Notes under the pieces: generated by a model
What the model saw: only the letters and a program-made list of their open reading frames with translations
Told to the model about the DNA's origin: nothing
Databases searched by the model: none
DNA from: Diadema setosum
Taxonomy: Eukaryota; Echinodermata; Echinoidea; Diadematoida; Diadematidae
DNA: 64,000 nucleotides
Reading direction: 5' to 3'
Assembly: GCF_964275005.1 (NCBI RefSeq)
Contig: NC_092701.1
Location: 37,587,020 to 37,651,019 of the forward strand
Part shown: positions 12,601 to 24,400 of the stretch, one piece after another
How positions within the stretch are numbered: position 1 is the first letter of the stretch
Layout: every line of letters begins with the position of its first letter
Position numbers and translations under genes: made by a program

Positions 12601-13694
12601 AGATCTAGACCAAATGAGAAGAGGACTGAAAGGGCTTTAGACTAGCAAAAATGAATACGTTGTAGTTAGAAGATCTAGACTAGATGTTCAATTACCAAGT
12701 ATCTAGATCTATGTGTATTTGACTATATTTCTAGCTTATCGTATCAGGAAAAGATCAAGCAACTAAGACTAACTGCTACTAGATTCTAGTACGGTACTTT
12801 ACACGCACGTGCACGCGTGCGAAGAAGTGAATGAGGACCTATTTCACAATAATGCCTCTAGACCTAGTACTTTACCTACATCCTTTATAGATCTACTAGA
12901 GTTCTTCTACATGAAGGCTAGACCTTTTGTCTGGTACTAGGCATCTACTGGTACTGGTAGATAGGTCTAGGTCTACACTACAGTACAGAGACTCGATAGA
13001 TAGATCACCGGTCTATAGAATCTAGGCTACCATTGTACCAAGTGCAGTTAGAACTAGGTGCCAAATAGATCTTGGACCGAAGGAAAGAGGACGGGTGGGG
13101 ACTGACAGGGATGAGCCAAAATGAATTAAGCCCCCTAAAATGGCGGAGATCGGCTCGTTCGCCTGTGACTTGCGAGTGCGCGGTTGTTTGTGAATTCATT
13201 CGAAAAGTGAACCTTCTGCTAATTGAAAGGTGGTGAAGTGCGGTAAATCTGATTACATCACCGTAATCGTCTCTAACCAAATTAGTAAAGACCTCCCAAT
13301 ATTGTAACAGCATATCTATCTTACAATTGCTTGAAACCATATTTGTCAAAAAGCCGATTTTGGGGGGATTTTTTTTTTTTTTTGGCAATGTTCACCGATG
13401 TTTACCCTGCTAATCATTGCCGCCCAACAACGCAACGGTTCATGCAGCACGTTTTACACATTTTGAGGCAACTTGATAGGCCCAAGGCAGCAGCAGCTCT
13501 CCCCCGAGCTCGCCCAATTTTAGCGAATTATCTTTTTAGATAATACTGAATCAATACCTAATATGAAGCTGTACACTACAAGCTTCTAAACACGATTTAG
13601 AATATGCTACAAAATAAATACAGCACTTACCCTCAAAATTTTTGATAAATTTGTCGAGGCCCCACTCAGAAAGCTTGTCATCCACAAACTCCAT
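9402..13694 (-). CDS. SAM-like protein family of unknown function, inside the TIR element
   Basis: Four exons are supported on the - strand. 13694-13631 has the start ATG and 'LSEWGLDKFIKNFE', the beginning of a SAM-like helix bundle. 11705-11557 has 'SADALFEKWPKMSARVLEYA' and 'WKKILNVEDPHS'. 10516-10385 has 'SNLALQVLPLLFPAGVKKRA'. 9607-9402 has 'REPHVLVFGGRKNPEQAFVA' and 'LLKAVDVCFKLTYVLDINY', then TAA. All junctions have AG acceptors and GT donors, and the last three exons join in matching phase. At least one exon between 11705 and 13631 is missing from this model, because phase requires it. From memory, this combination occurs in a large, uncharacterised gene family expanded in fish and some invertebrates. 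No enzymatic function is known to me. The C-terminus stops shortly after the INY-x-x-x-C motif, earlier than in relatives I recall, so it may be truncated. Confidence 0.65.
10385..10516 (-). CDS. SAM-like family gene, exon with LPLLFPAGVKKRAEK
   Basis: 132 bp. The acceptor (TTCTCCTTAG) precedes 10516 and the donor GTGATG follows 10385. It starts with two bases and ends with one base of split codons, matching both neighbours. Confidence 0.7.
10905..10953. repeat. Poly(C)/poly(A) low-complexity run
   Basis: About 15 C followed within a few bases by about 30 A. Such runs are unstable in assembly and may have the wrong length. Confidence 0.9.
11557..11705 (-). CDS. SAM-like family gene, exon with KAFGYFSKVNSADALFEKWP
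   Basis: 149 bp. The acceptor (TATATCACAG) precedes 11705 and the donor GTATCA follows 11557. It begins with the third base of a codon, so the preceding exon must end in two bases; that exon was not found. Confidence 0.7.
12096..12255 (+). repeat. Fragment of the DR1-rich dispersed element (head only)
   Basis: Carries 'TATGCCTCCGCCATA' and then sequence collinear with 8460-8600 ('CATGACTGG', 'TTCCATGACAGTACTTA'). It ends before any TGACCTTTGACC motif. Confidence 0.65.
12410..13090. repeat. Tandem duplication of about 380 bp
   Basis: Segments starting near 12413 and 12792 share 'TTTACACGCA', 'GGACCTATTTCAC', 'ATAATGCCTCTAG', 'GAAGGCTAGACCTTTTGTCT' and 'GGCTACCATTGTACCAAG' in the same order. 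They are diverged with indels and non-coding. Confidence 0.75.
13631..13694 (-). CDS. SAM-like family gene, first coding exon
   Basis: ATG at 13694-13692, 21 codons plus one base, donor GTAAGTGC. 'SEWGLDKFIKNF' resembles the first helices of SAM domains. An in-frame upstream extension exists, but this start gives the expected N-terminus. Confidence 0.55.
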
Positions 13695-14939
13695 TTTGAT
13701 CAAGTACAATTTGTACATACGTACTGTACTATAACGTACGTACGTGGCGCTTGCTAGGGTAGATACGTTACATATACGCTCAGCATACATTCCTCACGGA
13801 TCGTGCGATCGAGTACGCTTTTGCTCTCTGCCTGCGCCGCCATCTAGCTCTTTGCGTGCAGCGCGCAGACAAGAGCCAATCACGTTTCAAAGAAGTGTTG
13901 ACAAGACGGTTCTAGCTAAAGCGTAAAAAAGATTGACTCGATTGTAGTCAAATTTGCTTGAAAGTTGATAGAATTCTAGTCAAAATAACTAGAATTTAGT
14001 TGAAAAAATATGAACCAAAAATCTAGTCACAAAATGACTAGATATTTTTAAGAGTGTGGACTTAGAGTTGATTTGAGAGGTTAATCATAGATTATTTTGA
14101 TTTAACGTTAAATCTATCTTTTGATAAAACAGGGCCCGGGTGCACACTTTCGATGAAACTTTTGGAAATCTGTCAATCTTAATCTGTACTAAGTCTATAT
14201 AAGAAAAGAATCGAACGGAGGAGTGGGAGGGGGTATACCCCTCCCACGCAAGAGAGATTTTGCATTTTTAGAATTGAAATTCAGCAATTTAGGGTGCACT
14301 CTTTGGATAAGATATTTGGACAAAAAGCAAGAAAAATTTCCTCATTTTGGGAATTATTGGGGGACAAAATGACATGTTTGCCCCCCACCTCCCTCCCCCC
14401 CCCCCTCCAGGATCGAAGTCCCTGCATACAAGTGGGCTTTTGCATTCTTAGACTACAAATTGAAATTAAAAGTTTTGATTGAATTCGGAAAGCTGTCAAT
14501 CCCCAAAGTGTACTAAAGTTTTAATGGAAAACCAAGTGGTGAAATGGTTGATTGAAAGAAGATATCCCCTCTCACCCGGTGGAACTTTTGTGTGTACGTA
14601 TTTGTTTTTGTTTTATGTGTTTTTGAACCGAAGTGACAGACCTGGTGCACTAGATGAAACAATTGGAAATCTGTCAGTCTAAAAGTGTACTAAGTCTATT
14701 ACAATAGGAAAAGGAACGAACGGGGACGCGAGAGAGATTCTGCATTTTGAGAATTGAAATTCAGCAATCTGGTGCACACTTTGGATAGATAAGATATTTG
14801 GACAGTTTTCTATCGCAAGAACGCAAGAAAATTTTCCTCATCTCGGGAATCATTGGGGAACAAAATGACATGTTTGCCGCTAATTGAAAGTATCAGTAAA
14901 GTATCAGTGTTTTAGTAGTAGCCAAAAAATCATGGGTGT

Positions 14940-14992
14940 ACATACTCGAGCAGGATTCGAACCTGCGACCTCCTGATTACGTCGATGTGTTT
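14940..14992 (-). repeat. tRNA-derived SINE fragment
   Basis: The - strand reads 'GGTCGCAGGTTCGAATCCTG', with a perfect pol III B box (GGTTCGAATCC) in a T-arm-like stem. No A box at proper spacing is clear, so this is a SINE remnant and not a tRNA gene. The adjoining 'ATCATGG...CTACTA' sequence occurs again near 41885. Confidence 0.6.
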
Positions 14993-15053
14993 TATTGATC
15001 AGTGTTTTAGTATTAGTAGCCATGATAAAAAAAAAAAAAAATCATGGGCGTAT

Positions 15054-15106
15054 ATATTCGAGCAGGATTCGAACCTACGACCTCCATTTACGTCGATGTA
15101 GGGCAA
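15054..15106 (-). repeat. tRNA-derived SINE fragment, second copy
   Basis: Second copy of the B-box segment at 14940 ('GGTCGTAGGTTCGAATCCTG' on the - strand), 113 bp away in direct orientation with the same flank. Confidence 0.6.
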
Positions 15107-15840
15107 TTAGTATGTTTTGTCAATCAGTTGCAATGAAAACATCTCGACGGAAGAATTTCATGAATTTGAATAACATTTGGATATCTGTCAATCAATCTAA
15201 AAGTGAAAAGACCGAAAGGGGAGGGTATGGAAGGGCGTAGGCCTATTCCCCTCTCACGCGAGGGAGATTTTGTATTTTCAGGATTGAAATTCAGCCATCT
15301 TTGAATGAAATATTTAGACAGTTTTCTATCAAAAAAAGTACGAAAATTTCCACATCTCGTCAGTTACGAGGATGAGTAAAATGATATGTTCGTCCCCAAT
15401 ACTTTTATCGGGGAACCACCCCCCCCCCCCCCATTGACGCCTCTCATAATGAGGGAGCTTTTGTAACTGAAAGATCTGCTGCACGCTCTTTAATAAAATA
15501 TTAGGAAATACGCCAATCTCAGAAGTGTACAAAGTCTGTCGAAAGGGACCCAATGGTGGAGCTTTTGCACGTTTATGATTGCAATTCAACGATCTGCTGC
15601 ATAGTTCTGGCGGTATTTGGACAATTTTCCATAAAGAAAGTTCGAGATTTGTCCTCATCTCGGGAATATTGTTTGGGGGAAAAAATGATTTGTCTGCTCC
15701 CAACATTTCTATTGGGGCGTGGCAAATGCCCATTTGGTCTCTTTGCACCACTCCCCCCCCCCCCCCCAGGATCGACGCCCCTGATCATCCCTGTATAGAT
15801 GTATCCTGACTCAGTCATCAGAGTCATCATCGTTTGCTGA

Positions 15841-16451
15841 ATGATTCAGGAAATGGAGGGGGAGGGGGTTCAATTATTATGGCGGTATATAAGTTGTTTG
15901 TTTGTTTGTTTTCGTACATCTTTAAGGTTTATTTGCAGACGGTCCCGAGTTGCGCGCGGCATCGATGGAATACTGTTAGGCTCTGTTAGCTCTCTGAAGG
16001 CGGGCGTAAGAACATCATGCAATTTGCCAAAATTGATACAATCACATTTCTGCTTCTTCCATTTTTTGTTCAAATTTCGGGGGGGGGGGGGGGAGTGTGA
16101 TTGTACAGGCCATCCCCCTTCTCCATTTGGGGGGGGGGGGGGGGGAGATGCATCTCCCCCCCCCCCCGATTTACGCCCATGTTATCAATCATCATTCTGA
16201 CAAAATGGAGAGCTCCCTCTCTAGGAGGTTTGCAGAAAGGAAATACGTACATCATGGTACAATACACATAAGAAGACCGAAAAAAGTGATCAGTGTATGG
16301 AATGAGAACCACTTCCTCAGGGATAGAGAGAAAGAAATTAAAAAAAAAAATGAGAAAGGGAACCTTTATGGGAATCTATTATGTACGAGGCTTGCTAGGC
16401 ACTGACCTGTGCGATATAACGAGGATTTTCGATAAATTGAATGAACCCTCA
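15841..16451. other. No gene recognised
   Basis: Contains G-runs at about 16080-16145 and a C-run at 16158-16170, next to 'GATTTACGCCCATG'. These are related to the poly(C) ends of the cluster to the left. Nothing else recognised. Confidence 0.5.
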
Positions 16452-16630
16452 CAGGGCTGCCAACATTGGAAACTAGTTGAGAGTGAGACTCTCATAGGCC
16501 AATACTATAATTTAGGAGTCAAAATGAGTGAGATCAATAGAAATGCATGCAAATGAAAATAAAGTTTTAGAGTGAGAAAGCACCAAAATGAGCAAGTCTC
16601 ACTCTCAATGAGTGAGAGTTGGCAGCCCTG
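16452..16630. mobile_element. hAT-like MITE, 179 bp
   Basis: Terminal inverted repeats CAGGGCTGCCAAC...GTTGGCAGCCCTG, with 'GAGAGTGAGACTCTCA'-type subterminal repeats. CCCTCA directly flanks both ends (16446-16451 and 16631-16636). The ends are hAT-like; hAT normally makes 8-bp duplications, so the two outermost bases may have drifted. Confidence 0.75.
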
Positions 16631-16636
16631 CCCTCA

Positions 16637-18240
16637 ATCAATGGACTGATGTAAGTGCGAAATTGACCGGGGAAATCAATAGGGCCTAAATATATATATA
16701 TATATATTTTTTCTTTTTTTTGTGTGTGTGTAAATGATAGACGAGATCGTTCTGGCAGTGGTGTCGCTGTTCTATATAGCAGTCTTGAATACATGTACTG
16801 TTCGTGAAGACCTGAGTAAAATGGATGATAAAAGCCACTTTAGTGTTGTGATTACAGTGTCCTGGTAATGTAGAATCATCATGATAGGCACTGTGTATAT
16901 ATAGACCTCCAAATTCCAACAACAGAGGTTTCTTAATCTTACTGAGAGTTGCTGAAAGATCATTTAGTTATTAACTCAGACACTTGGTGATTTTAACCCC
17001 ATTAAATCGGCTAAACTTTTTTTTTTCACAACGCGGAACGTCATAGTGTCAAATACCTCGCTTATTTTGGCCGTTAATTTCTAAGAGTCCCTTTCATACA
17101 CTTTTGTTTTGCACTATATGTGTTTTTTTTTTCTCAGACTTTTAAAAGAAAAATTGCCATCAAAAGTGTATAGGAGGTAGGCCTACATTTTTCAATTCTT
17201 ATAGTACCAAAGTTCCCACGTGAAGGAGGGGATACCCCTATTATTCAGATAGGATCCACATCACCCTCATTTAAGAGAGATTTTAACCAGGACTCGAAAT
17301 CATAATAGAAAGAGTATCTTTGTTCTTTATTTTGGTTCAAAAAAAAAAAAAAAAAAAAAAGGGGGGGGGGGAAATGAGGCGAGAAGTGGTCTAGGCTGGT
17401 ATGTTATTCTGAAATATCGTTCGAAGCTCTTTTAACCAATCAATAAAATATATCTAGGCCGATACGTGATATTTTATCGAAAATATAGGCCTAATAATTA
17501 TATTATGTGATATTGTGTGATACGTTATCATTTCGCTGTACTAAGTTCATGTCATTGATGTAAGCTTATTATGTGTGGGCTCTATTGTTGTTAGAATCAC
17601 CTATACGTGGATAGCTACATTAATGTCTAAGTTTAGTGTAGGACAGATAGACAACTATATCATCATATAAAGTCTTGCATGAGGATTTCAGACTTCTTTA
17701 TTCAAGCTTATTTCAAGTGCACCAAAGAAGCAGTGCAATTGATAGGGTGCTATCACACTGTTAATTAATCAGGATCGAAATGCCTTTGATCAAACCAGAA
17801 TAATTTTAAAGCTCATCTTCATTTTGGGACCTACTGATATTGTTATCTGGGATCTCGCACATCTATAAACGGCTCGGCTTGCATCAGGGAGGTGGAAAGA
17901 GACACCTGCCTGCCTGCATTAATTTCTTACTATCCATAAATTGATTTCTTTTTTCATATCTTGCTCGCTTTTTGTTTCTCTTTTATGTTTTATTCTAGAC
18001 TCAAGCATTGCCAAGTACAGCTTAGCTCCATGTTAGTTCTATCGTGGTTAAACGTGATATGAGGACATCTCGTGGAGAGCTTTCCACCAAGCTTTCCTGC
18101 AAGCTTCTTCATGACGTCAGAGGTACTTGCAGCGACTCGTCTGCTTGTGTGCGTGCTTGCCTGGGACGATAGTAATGATGTCATATGCAGCAAATAGCCC
18201 AGCCAGCTGGCAGCTGCAGCTCCCACGTTATGAGAGAATT
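16637..18240. other. Intergenic, no gene recognised
   Basis: A (TA)n run at 16688-16706 and poly(A)/poly(G) at 17340-17371. The rest is AT-rich without a coding signal. The last 150 bp upstream of HMCES rise in G+C and may be promoter/5' UTR, but no core promoter motif is clear. Confidence 0.4.
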
Positions 18241-18382
18241 CGGCCTAGCCTCCCTGAATAACTCGGGCGCGCGCAGTATAGTACTGTAGTATTATGCTGA
18301 CCAGTCATACGCTGTCGTCGCTTCGTCGTAAATGGTGTCGGTCGACTCTCTCTCAGCTTGAACTTTGAAAGTGACTGGCATC

Positions 18383-18402
18383 ATGTGTGGAAGAACGGTC
18401 AG
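18383..18402 (+). CDS. HMCES: HMCES coding exon 1
   Basis: ATG TGT: Cys2 is the crosslinking nucleophile, which fixes this start. Six codons plus AG, donor GTAGGA. Confidence 0.9.
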
Positions 18403-21400
18403 GTAGGATATTGTTCTAGGACGTAGGAGACATTTTTTGTATTATTTGGAAACTTGTCACATTTTATGAAAGATTTTACCTCCACAATTGGCAAAATGTC
18501 TGTTATCATATCAGCAAATCACTCGCACAGCGTACTCGCACGTCAGTCCAAGTCCCATGTGTACACATTTGCGATGTTTATCAATGTTTATCATGTTTAT
18601 GATAGTTATGTCTAACCTAAAAATAAAATACTCTGTAATTTTACTGGCATCCTAACTCTACCCAGGCCCAAACCTAACCCTAAACTCTAACCCTATTAAA
18701 CCTTAAAGCCACCTTAATTTAATCGCTTATTTTTTTTCTTTAGTTTTTACTTTTAGTGGCGGTAATCACGGATGGTTAGCTGTGTTGAAGTTAGGAGCTT
18801 AAAACCCAGGCAGGATTGCCACTTGCCAGTATTGACAGTATGTAATTTACTAGTAAGGCTAACCGCACCAGCAGCGACCGACCCCAACCCGTACCGAGTC
18901 GGCTGTTCCTGGTTAGAGCGCCCCGCGCCGGCCGGGGTTAATTAATGGCATGCCATATGTGGGCAGAAGGCCTAGGGATCATCATCATGTATATTGCATT
19001 GCAAGCAGTAGACCAATTGGCGAAAGATCAATCTGTGGACTCTACTGTAACTGTTAGGCCGGCAAAATCGTGAAATAGGCCCAACCGCAGTGCACGTGCA
19101 CCCGTGCGTTAGCAAGCAAGGTTAGGTTAGGGTTAGGGTTTAGGGTTAGGTAGGGTTGTATTTATGGTTAAATTGGCCATTAAATTAGTCAAGGGACATT
19201 AGGGAGTCTTACCTACCGATGAACGCCACACGGTGGGGCTGAATTCACGAGTATAAACAGGCGAGCCGCCGTAGTATTTGTACGGACACGCAGTGGTGGG
19301 GCCTATTTCACGAGTACGCCGTTAGGCCCAGGCTACGTACACGGTTCTACGTTTAAATTTAGATATGTTTTCATGAAGTGCAGAGCTTACGACTGGCTTT
19401 ATTCAAGTTGATGGAATCTGGAGGAGAACCATAAAAAATGGTAGTTTATTCACATGACGTAGCTCTAGAACTAAAATTTAAGAAATGCACACCTGTTAGC
19501 GTTAGAACGCCTCAACACTACTGTTCGCTAAATGGCGAGTGTGCATACATGGACATGGTGCATGTGCATTTATTTCTGCATCTCCTTCCAATAAAAAAGA
19601 AAATAAAATTCCTCCGGACAGATGGATTTTTCAGTCTTCAGAGGTGTAGAATATCAGTTATGTATATTTATAATTTTAATAGTGTAATACAAGCAGAGGG
19701 AGGGGCCCAGTAAGGCAGCTAGGTATAGCTGTACCGGTACTTTTAATTGATTTTATACGCGAGAAAACCATTGCGCAATGGCGGTCGGTCTAAAAGTAGG
19801 TGGTCGATGAGTAGTAGACTTAAAATATGTACACTCACCTGGTTTATACATGCAATGAACAAGTTGCATCAAACTGACTCAGTTTTTTTTTTTTTTTTTT
19901 AATCTTTAATTTCAGTACGCTGAATCGCAATCAGCTTCGGCGAGCATGCACATACACAAATCGTCATGGTCGGAGAATGCGACCTGGGTGGCGTAACAGG
20001 GGCCCAGGAGGAGGAGGAGGAGGGGGAGGAGGAGGAGGAGGAGGAGGAGGAGGAGGAGGCAGGACTAGACAAGCTCCAGTACCAGCAGATAGCGACAGCC
20101 AACCAACCAGTCAACCACAGCAGTCTCATGAACTGAGGAAGAGATATTATCAATCATATAACATTGCTCCAGCTAGCACAACGTAAGTCATTATTAATTG
20201 ACATCAATTTTATGATATGTGTAGATGTAGGCCTAGTGACATGCAGTGTGACCATAGGACATCATGAGGAATGTATACAGTATTATGCATGCTGCACCTC
20301 TGCACCTATATTCAGACAATATTTTCTTTTATTTCAGACTGTGTTTCTACTTCAAAGGGGCTTCATATAGGGCCTACTGTAAGACTATTAGTGTGGAAAT
20401 TTTTGCGCACTTTGGGTAACTGGAAACTAGCATGAAAATAAAAGCACATGAATATTTTTGCTTGCCATATGTTTCAGTACATGTAGTTGATGTCTCGATT
20501 ACGCGGAATTAAAAACATGGAAACTCTTCTTACTGGCCGAGCATGAAAAATTAGTCATTTGAAAATATCCACTTTTCCCGTAGTGGTCACTTCAAAATGA
20601 CAGGGTCCTGCTTAGTGCTGAGCGAGGATTCATAGTTATAGTTGATGGTTTTTTGCCTTTACCATTTTGGCTGTAAGTTTCTTAGATTTTTTTTTCTTTT
20701 TTTTTTTATAGTTAGAGTGTCTACTTATTTTATAGTACCTATTTTATTGTCATTCAAATTGTACTTTTTGTCAAACCCTCAAAAATCAAGCCCAGAGTAT
20801 TTGTTGGACAAGTGTAAAGTCAGGTGAAACAGTATGATGTTCCCACTATGTATGCATTGAAGGCCGCTGAAATCAGCCAAATGATGAAAAATGTCTGCAT
20901 TAAAAAATATATATATATAACATGGATGTGGCCTAATATTGGTTTCTGGATCTGGATGAATACGTTGAAAAACTCTGAATAGAGTATCACTCAGCACTGT
21001 GGTGTGATGTACAGCTAATCACAATGGAGGTGACGCTGGAGCACTTCTTTATGTATCAAATTTATAAATCTGTTTAATATTGCTTGGCAGGCCATTCTAA
21101 TCCTTCGCTGTTCTATGGAAGAAGGAGTTGGCGAGAGCAGTTGAAGAGCCGTGTGAAATAGAATAATTATCAGGGTGATAGCTTCGGGTTGCCATACCTC
21201 TTGGTGCTTAAGTTGGGCTGATATAATCCTTTAGCTTTAAATCAGTATTGCCATGCTTTATCTTATCATTTATGAAGTGTTAATGATAGCCTTTACCAGA
21301 GCTTATGTAGTTCTGGAAGTACAGGTAGGTGAAGTTTAAGATCCTTTATCATTCTGGAGGTGGAAGACTGCCATTTGTAGTCATCACAGATGAATCTGGC

Positions 21401-24400
21401 TGCTCTATTTTGTACTGCTTGAATCTTCTTGATGTTATGTTGAGTGAAAGTGTTATGCTGTAGTGCATCTATTCTTAACCTGTTTAAAAATGAGTCCCGA
21501 GAATACTAGGGCAGGTATCTATGGGAAATGCTTGTTATAACAAAATCAGTCCATCCTCAACGGGTTAAAGAAAGAATGCTGACATTGTATTTATTGAAGA
21601 GTTTTTCCATGTTAATCTTGGTGAAGAGAAAATACATGTATTGAATTAGAAATAGAATAAAGCTTGATAAAACAATATAATTAATCATTATCTGTCTTTC
21701 AGGCTCTACCTTCATAAAATACATTGTAGTGCAAGACTCGGCTTGTCAAATCCTGCTACAATGATTGAAAACTGTAGATTCTGACATGAGAAATGTATTC
21801 TCTTTGGTGTGTTTCTGGAAGGCCTGTGCTCCTGTCTTGTAAGCACTTCCAGCCCAAGACAAATGAGGCCCACAAAGAGAGCTCAGATGAACTAGAGATC
21901 ATGCCAATGACATGGGGACTTGTTCCTGCCTGGCACAAAGGGAAGGCTTCAGAAATGGCTTACAAGATGAACAACTGTCGCAGTGAGGGGATGCTTGAGA
22001 AGGCAAGCTTCAAGGGGCCTTTTGAGAGAGGACAACGCTGTGTTGTCTTGGTGGATGGGTATGTTTGCTACAAGTTGATATCAGAATGGATTCTGTTTAA
22101 GAAATGATTTGAAAGTAGATATGGCATTTAATGAAAAATAAAAGTCAGGATGAAATCTGGAAAAAGAATTTTTAAAGAAAAATATCAGACAGAATTTAAG
22201 AGAGTTTATACAAGCAAATGCATGAGACCAAAATCAACTAGCCATCATTTAATTTGTGCACCCTTAGTGTATCATTGATGCACTAAGAATGCAACTTATA
22301 AGTTTTCAAATTAGTATACCGTGGTACCCTTTGTACCAAGTGCACCTACTCAACTGATAAGATGATATCATTTACCTGTTATGCAGTAATGCGCTCAATA
22401 GCATTCAAAGTAGTACATGTAGATGAAAACAAGACAGGTTACCCAGCTTTTCATCTGCAAGGTACAAAATATACTACAAGCATGTACATGTACGTTTACA
22501 TTATTTACTAAACATCAGGCTTGTAAAGTGTTTAAGTGCATGGGAACCAGTTGGATTTCCTAATTACTGGCGCACAGAGACTTCTTGGATGTGGCATGCC
22601 TGGACAGCTTGGGAGGCAGATTCTCGTTGAGATTTAGGAAATGGGTAATGAGATAACTCCCTTGAATGTGAACCTTTAAGTGAACCAAACTGAAGAATAA
22701 CAAGCCATTTTCCCAAATTAAGATTATGGTGATGATTAATGATATTCTTCTTGTTTTCAAATCTACCAGATTCTATGAGTGGAAGAAAAATGAGAATGGC
22801 TCAAAGCAGCCATACTTCATCTACTTTGCTCAGGACCATACTATGAATGAACTGAGCATCAACAAGGAGGAAGAGGAGGAAGCTTTGCTTGATATGGAAG
22901 TGGTCAATGAACCGGAGGAGGTTGGGAAGGATGACCCAAATGAGTGGAAAGGCCACAGACTGCTGACCATGGCTGGACTCTTTGACAAATGGCACCCACC
23001 ACAGGTAACATTTACTCCTTAGGTTTTTAGTTTTAACTAACACTCACAGGTCTAACTAAGCTGTGATTTCATCTTCTTCTGAAGCCATGACTAAGAGGAA
23101 GCTGGTTGAATTACTATATGAATAGATATGATTTAGCCAAAGAATACCCAATGATCCTTATTAGGGCTATTGACCTCTCCTCTGAGGACTTTACCTTCCA
23201 GCAGAAGAATACCCGACAGTATACAAATGGTCTCAGGTGGGATGATACAAGATTTGGCACAAAGTGAAAGATAGAGATATTCTATTTAACGAGGTGAAGC
23301 CGAGTTGAATAGTGTACCTCATCTTTCAGAGTGTTGTCATGAAAATTCAGTATTTTTATTACCAGTTAATGGTTATTTCCCAATCATGTGAAATTGTCAT
23401 CTTACTGTACATATACAGTACAATGTGTAATGTAGACCTATTGGAAGAAAAAAAAAAAGTAATATTGTGAAGGTGTACCAGCTGCCATAATGACATTTTT
23501 ATTTCCCCCCCCCCCCCCCAACATACTGTGAATTAAGCAATCCTATCATTTCTTAAATTTGCTTTACAGGGTGGGGAACACTTGTACACATATTCTGTGA
23601 TCACTGTGGAGTCAAATGACAGCATGTCCTGGCTTCACCATCGCATGCCTGCAATCCTTGATGGGGAGGAGGAGATTAAGGCTTGGTTGGAGTTTGGTTC
23701 CCTTCAGGCGAATAAAAAGGTCAGCTTTTCTCACACAAACCACTTCTGTGTGCAGATACGACCAGCCTTTCCAAATTTATGTCTTGCTTTGAAACTCCAT
23801 GTCCTCATACTTGGTGAAAATTCCTCAAATTGTCTTTTTCTTCAAAGTCCAAATTTACTGCATGGGGTTTTGCTGCCAGTGTGACCATGACCCTGTTTAA
23901 CAGGTACATGTTACACTATTATCAGGATGTATTTGAATTACGGGTATGCAAATCTTGATATTAGTTGGTAAGTTAAAAGAATTGTTATAATTTAGTGGGT
24001 TACTGATTTAGTGCATAGTTAAGTATTGTTGCTCTTTTTCTGGCCTGATGGTCTGTTGAGAGAGGCCAGCTTACTAGATATTGCATGAACATTTTGATTT
24101 TTAAAAAATGCAAAGTTTCCATGCCTTTTTAAAAATCAATCATTGACAGAAACATTTTTATTTATTGTAGCCTTTACCCTTTACTTGCTCATCATTTTTT
24201 TTTTTTAAATAAAAAAAGGTTTAGTATTCCCATTCAAAAAATGAAGCTGTAAATCTGTGTGAAATATTTGTAATAATGGTGTATTTTTAGTATGATAGAT
24301 AATCCTTCTAAACATTAAGATACATACATTTATGTATTCAACCGGATATTATGTGAGATTTTTGCTGGAATCATATGTCTTGCAAATTCCATTGAGACAT

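Larger units (their letters stand above)
7234..14056. mobile_element. 6.8-kb TIR element carrying a spliced SAM-like gene
   Basis: The left end starts CACTCTAAAAAATACCTAGT at 7234. The right end, read as reverse complement from 14056, starts CACTCTTAAAAATATCTAGT. Both ends are followed by many scattered TGACTAGAT-like motifs (7255-7515 and 13930-14045), typical of transposase-binding subterminal repeats. The only possible target duplication touching the ends is TG. The interior contains one spliced gene on the - strand (9402-13694) whose start lies 362 bp from the right end. It also holds two decayed copies of a dispersed repeat (8440-9000, 12096-12255) and a tandem duplication (12410-13090). 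No DDE, RNase H-like or tyrosine-recombinase motif was recognised. The superfamily is left open. Confidence 0.7.
14127..15830. repeat. Degenerate local repeat cluster
   Basis: At least four diverged copies of a unit with 'GGAAATCTGTCAATC' (near 14164, 14665, 15181 and 15505). It continues with 'TTTTGCATT...GAATTGAAATTCAG', then 'CCTCAT..GGGAAT', then a poly(C) run followed by 'CAGGATCGACGCC'-like sequence (14395, 15420, 15755). No coding content; the short open frames are artefacts of the C/G runs. Confidence 0.65.

Noticed and set aside
13005-13388. A 127-codon - strand frame inside the 6.8-kb element
   Set aside because: Overlaps the tandem duplication and a poly(T) run; does not resemble the SAM-like family and gives no usable splice sites in phase.
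14940-15106. tRNA genes
   Set aside because: Only B-box/T-arm parts remain; no complete cloverleaf.
18656-19165. Interstitial telomere marking a fusion
   Set aside because: Repeats are short, degenerate and inside an intact intron of HMCES.
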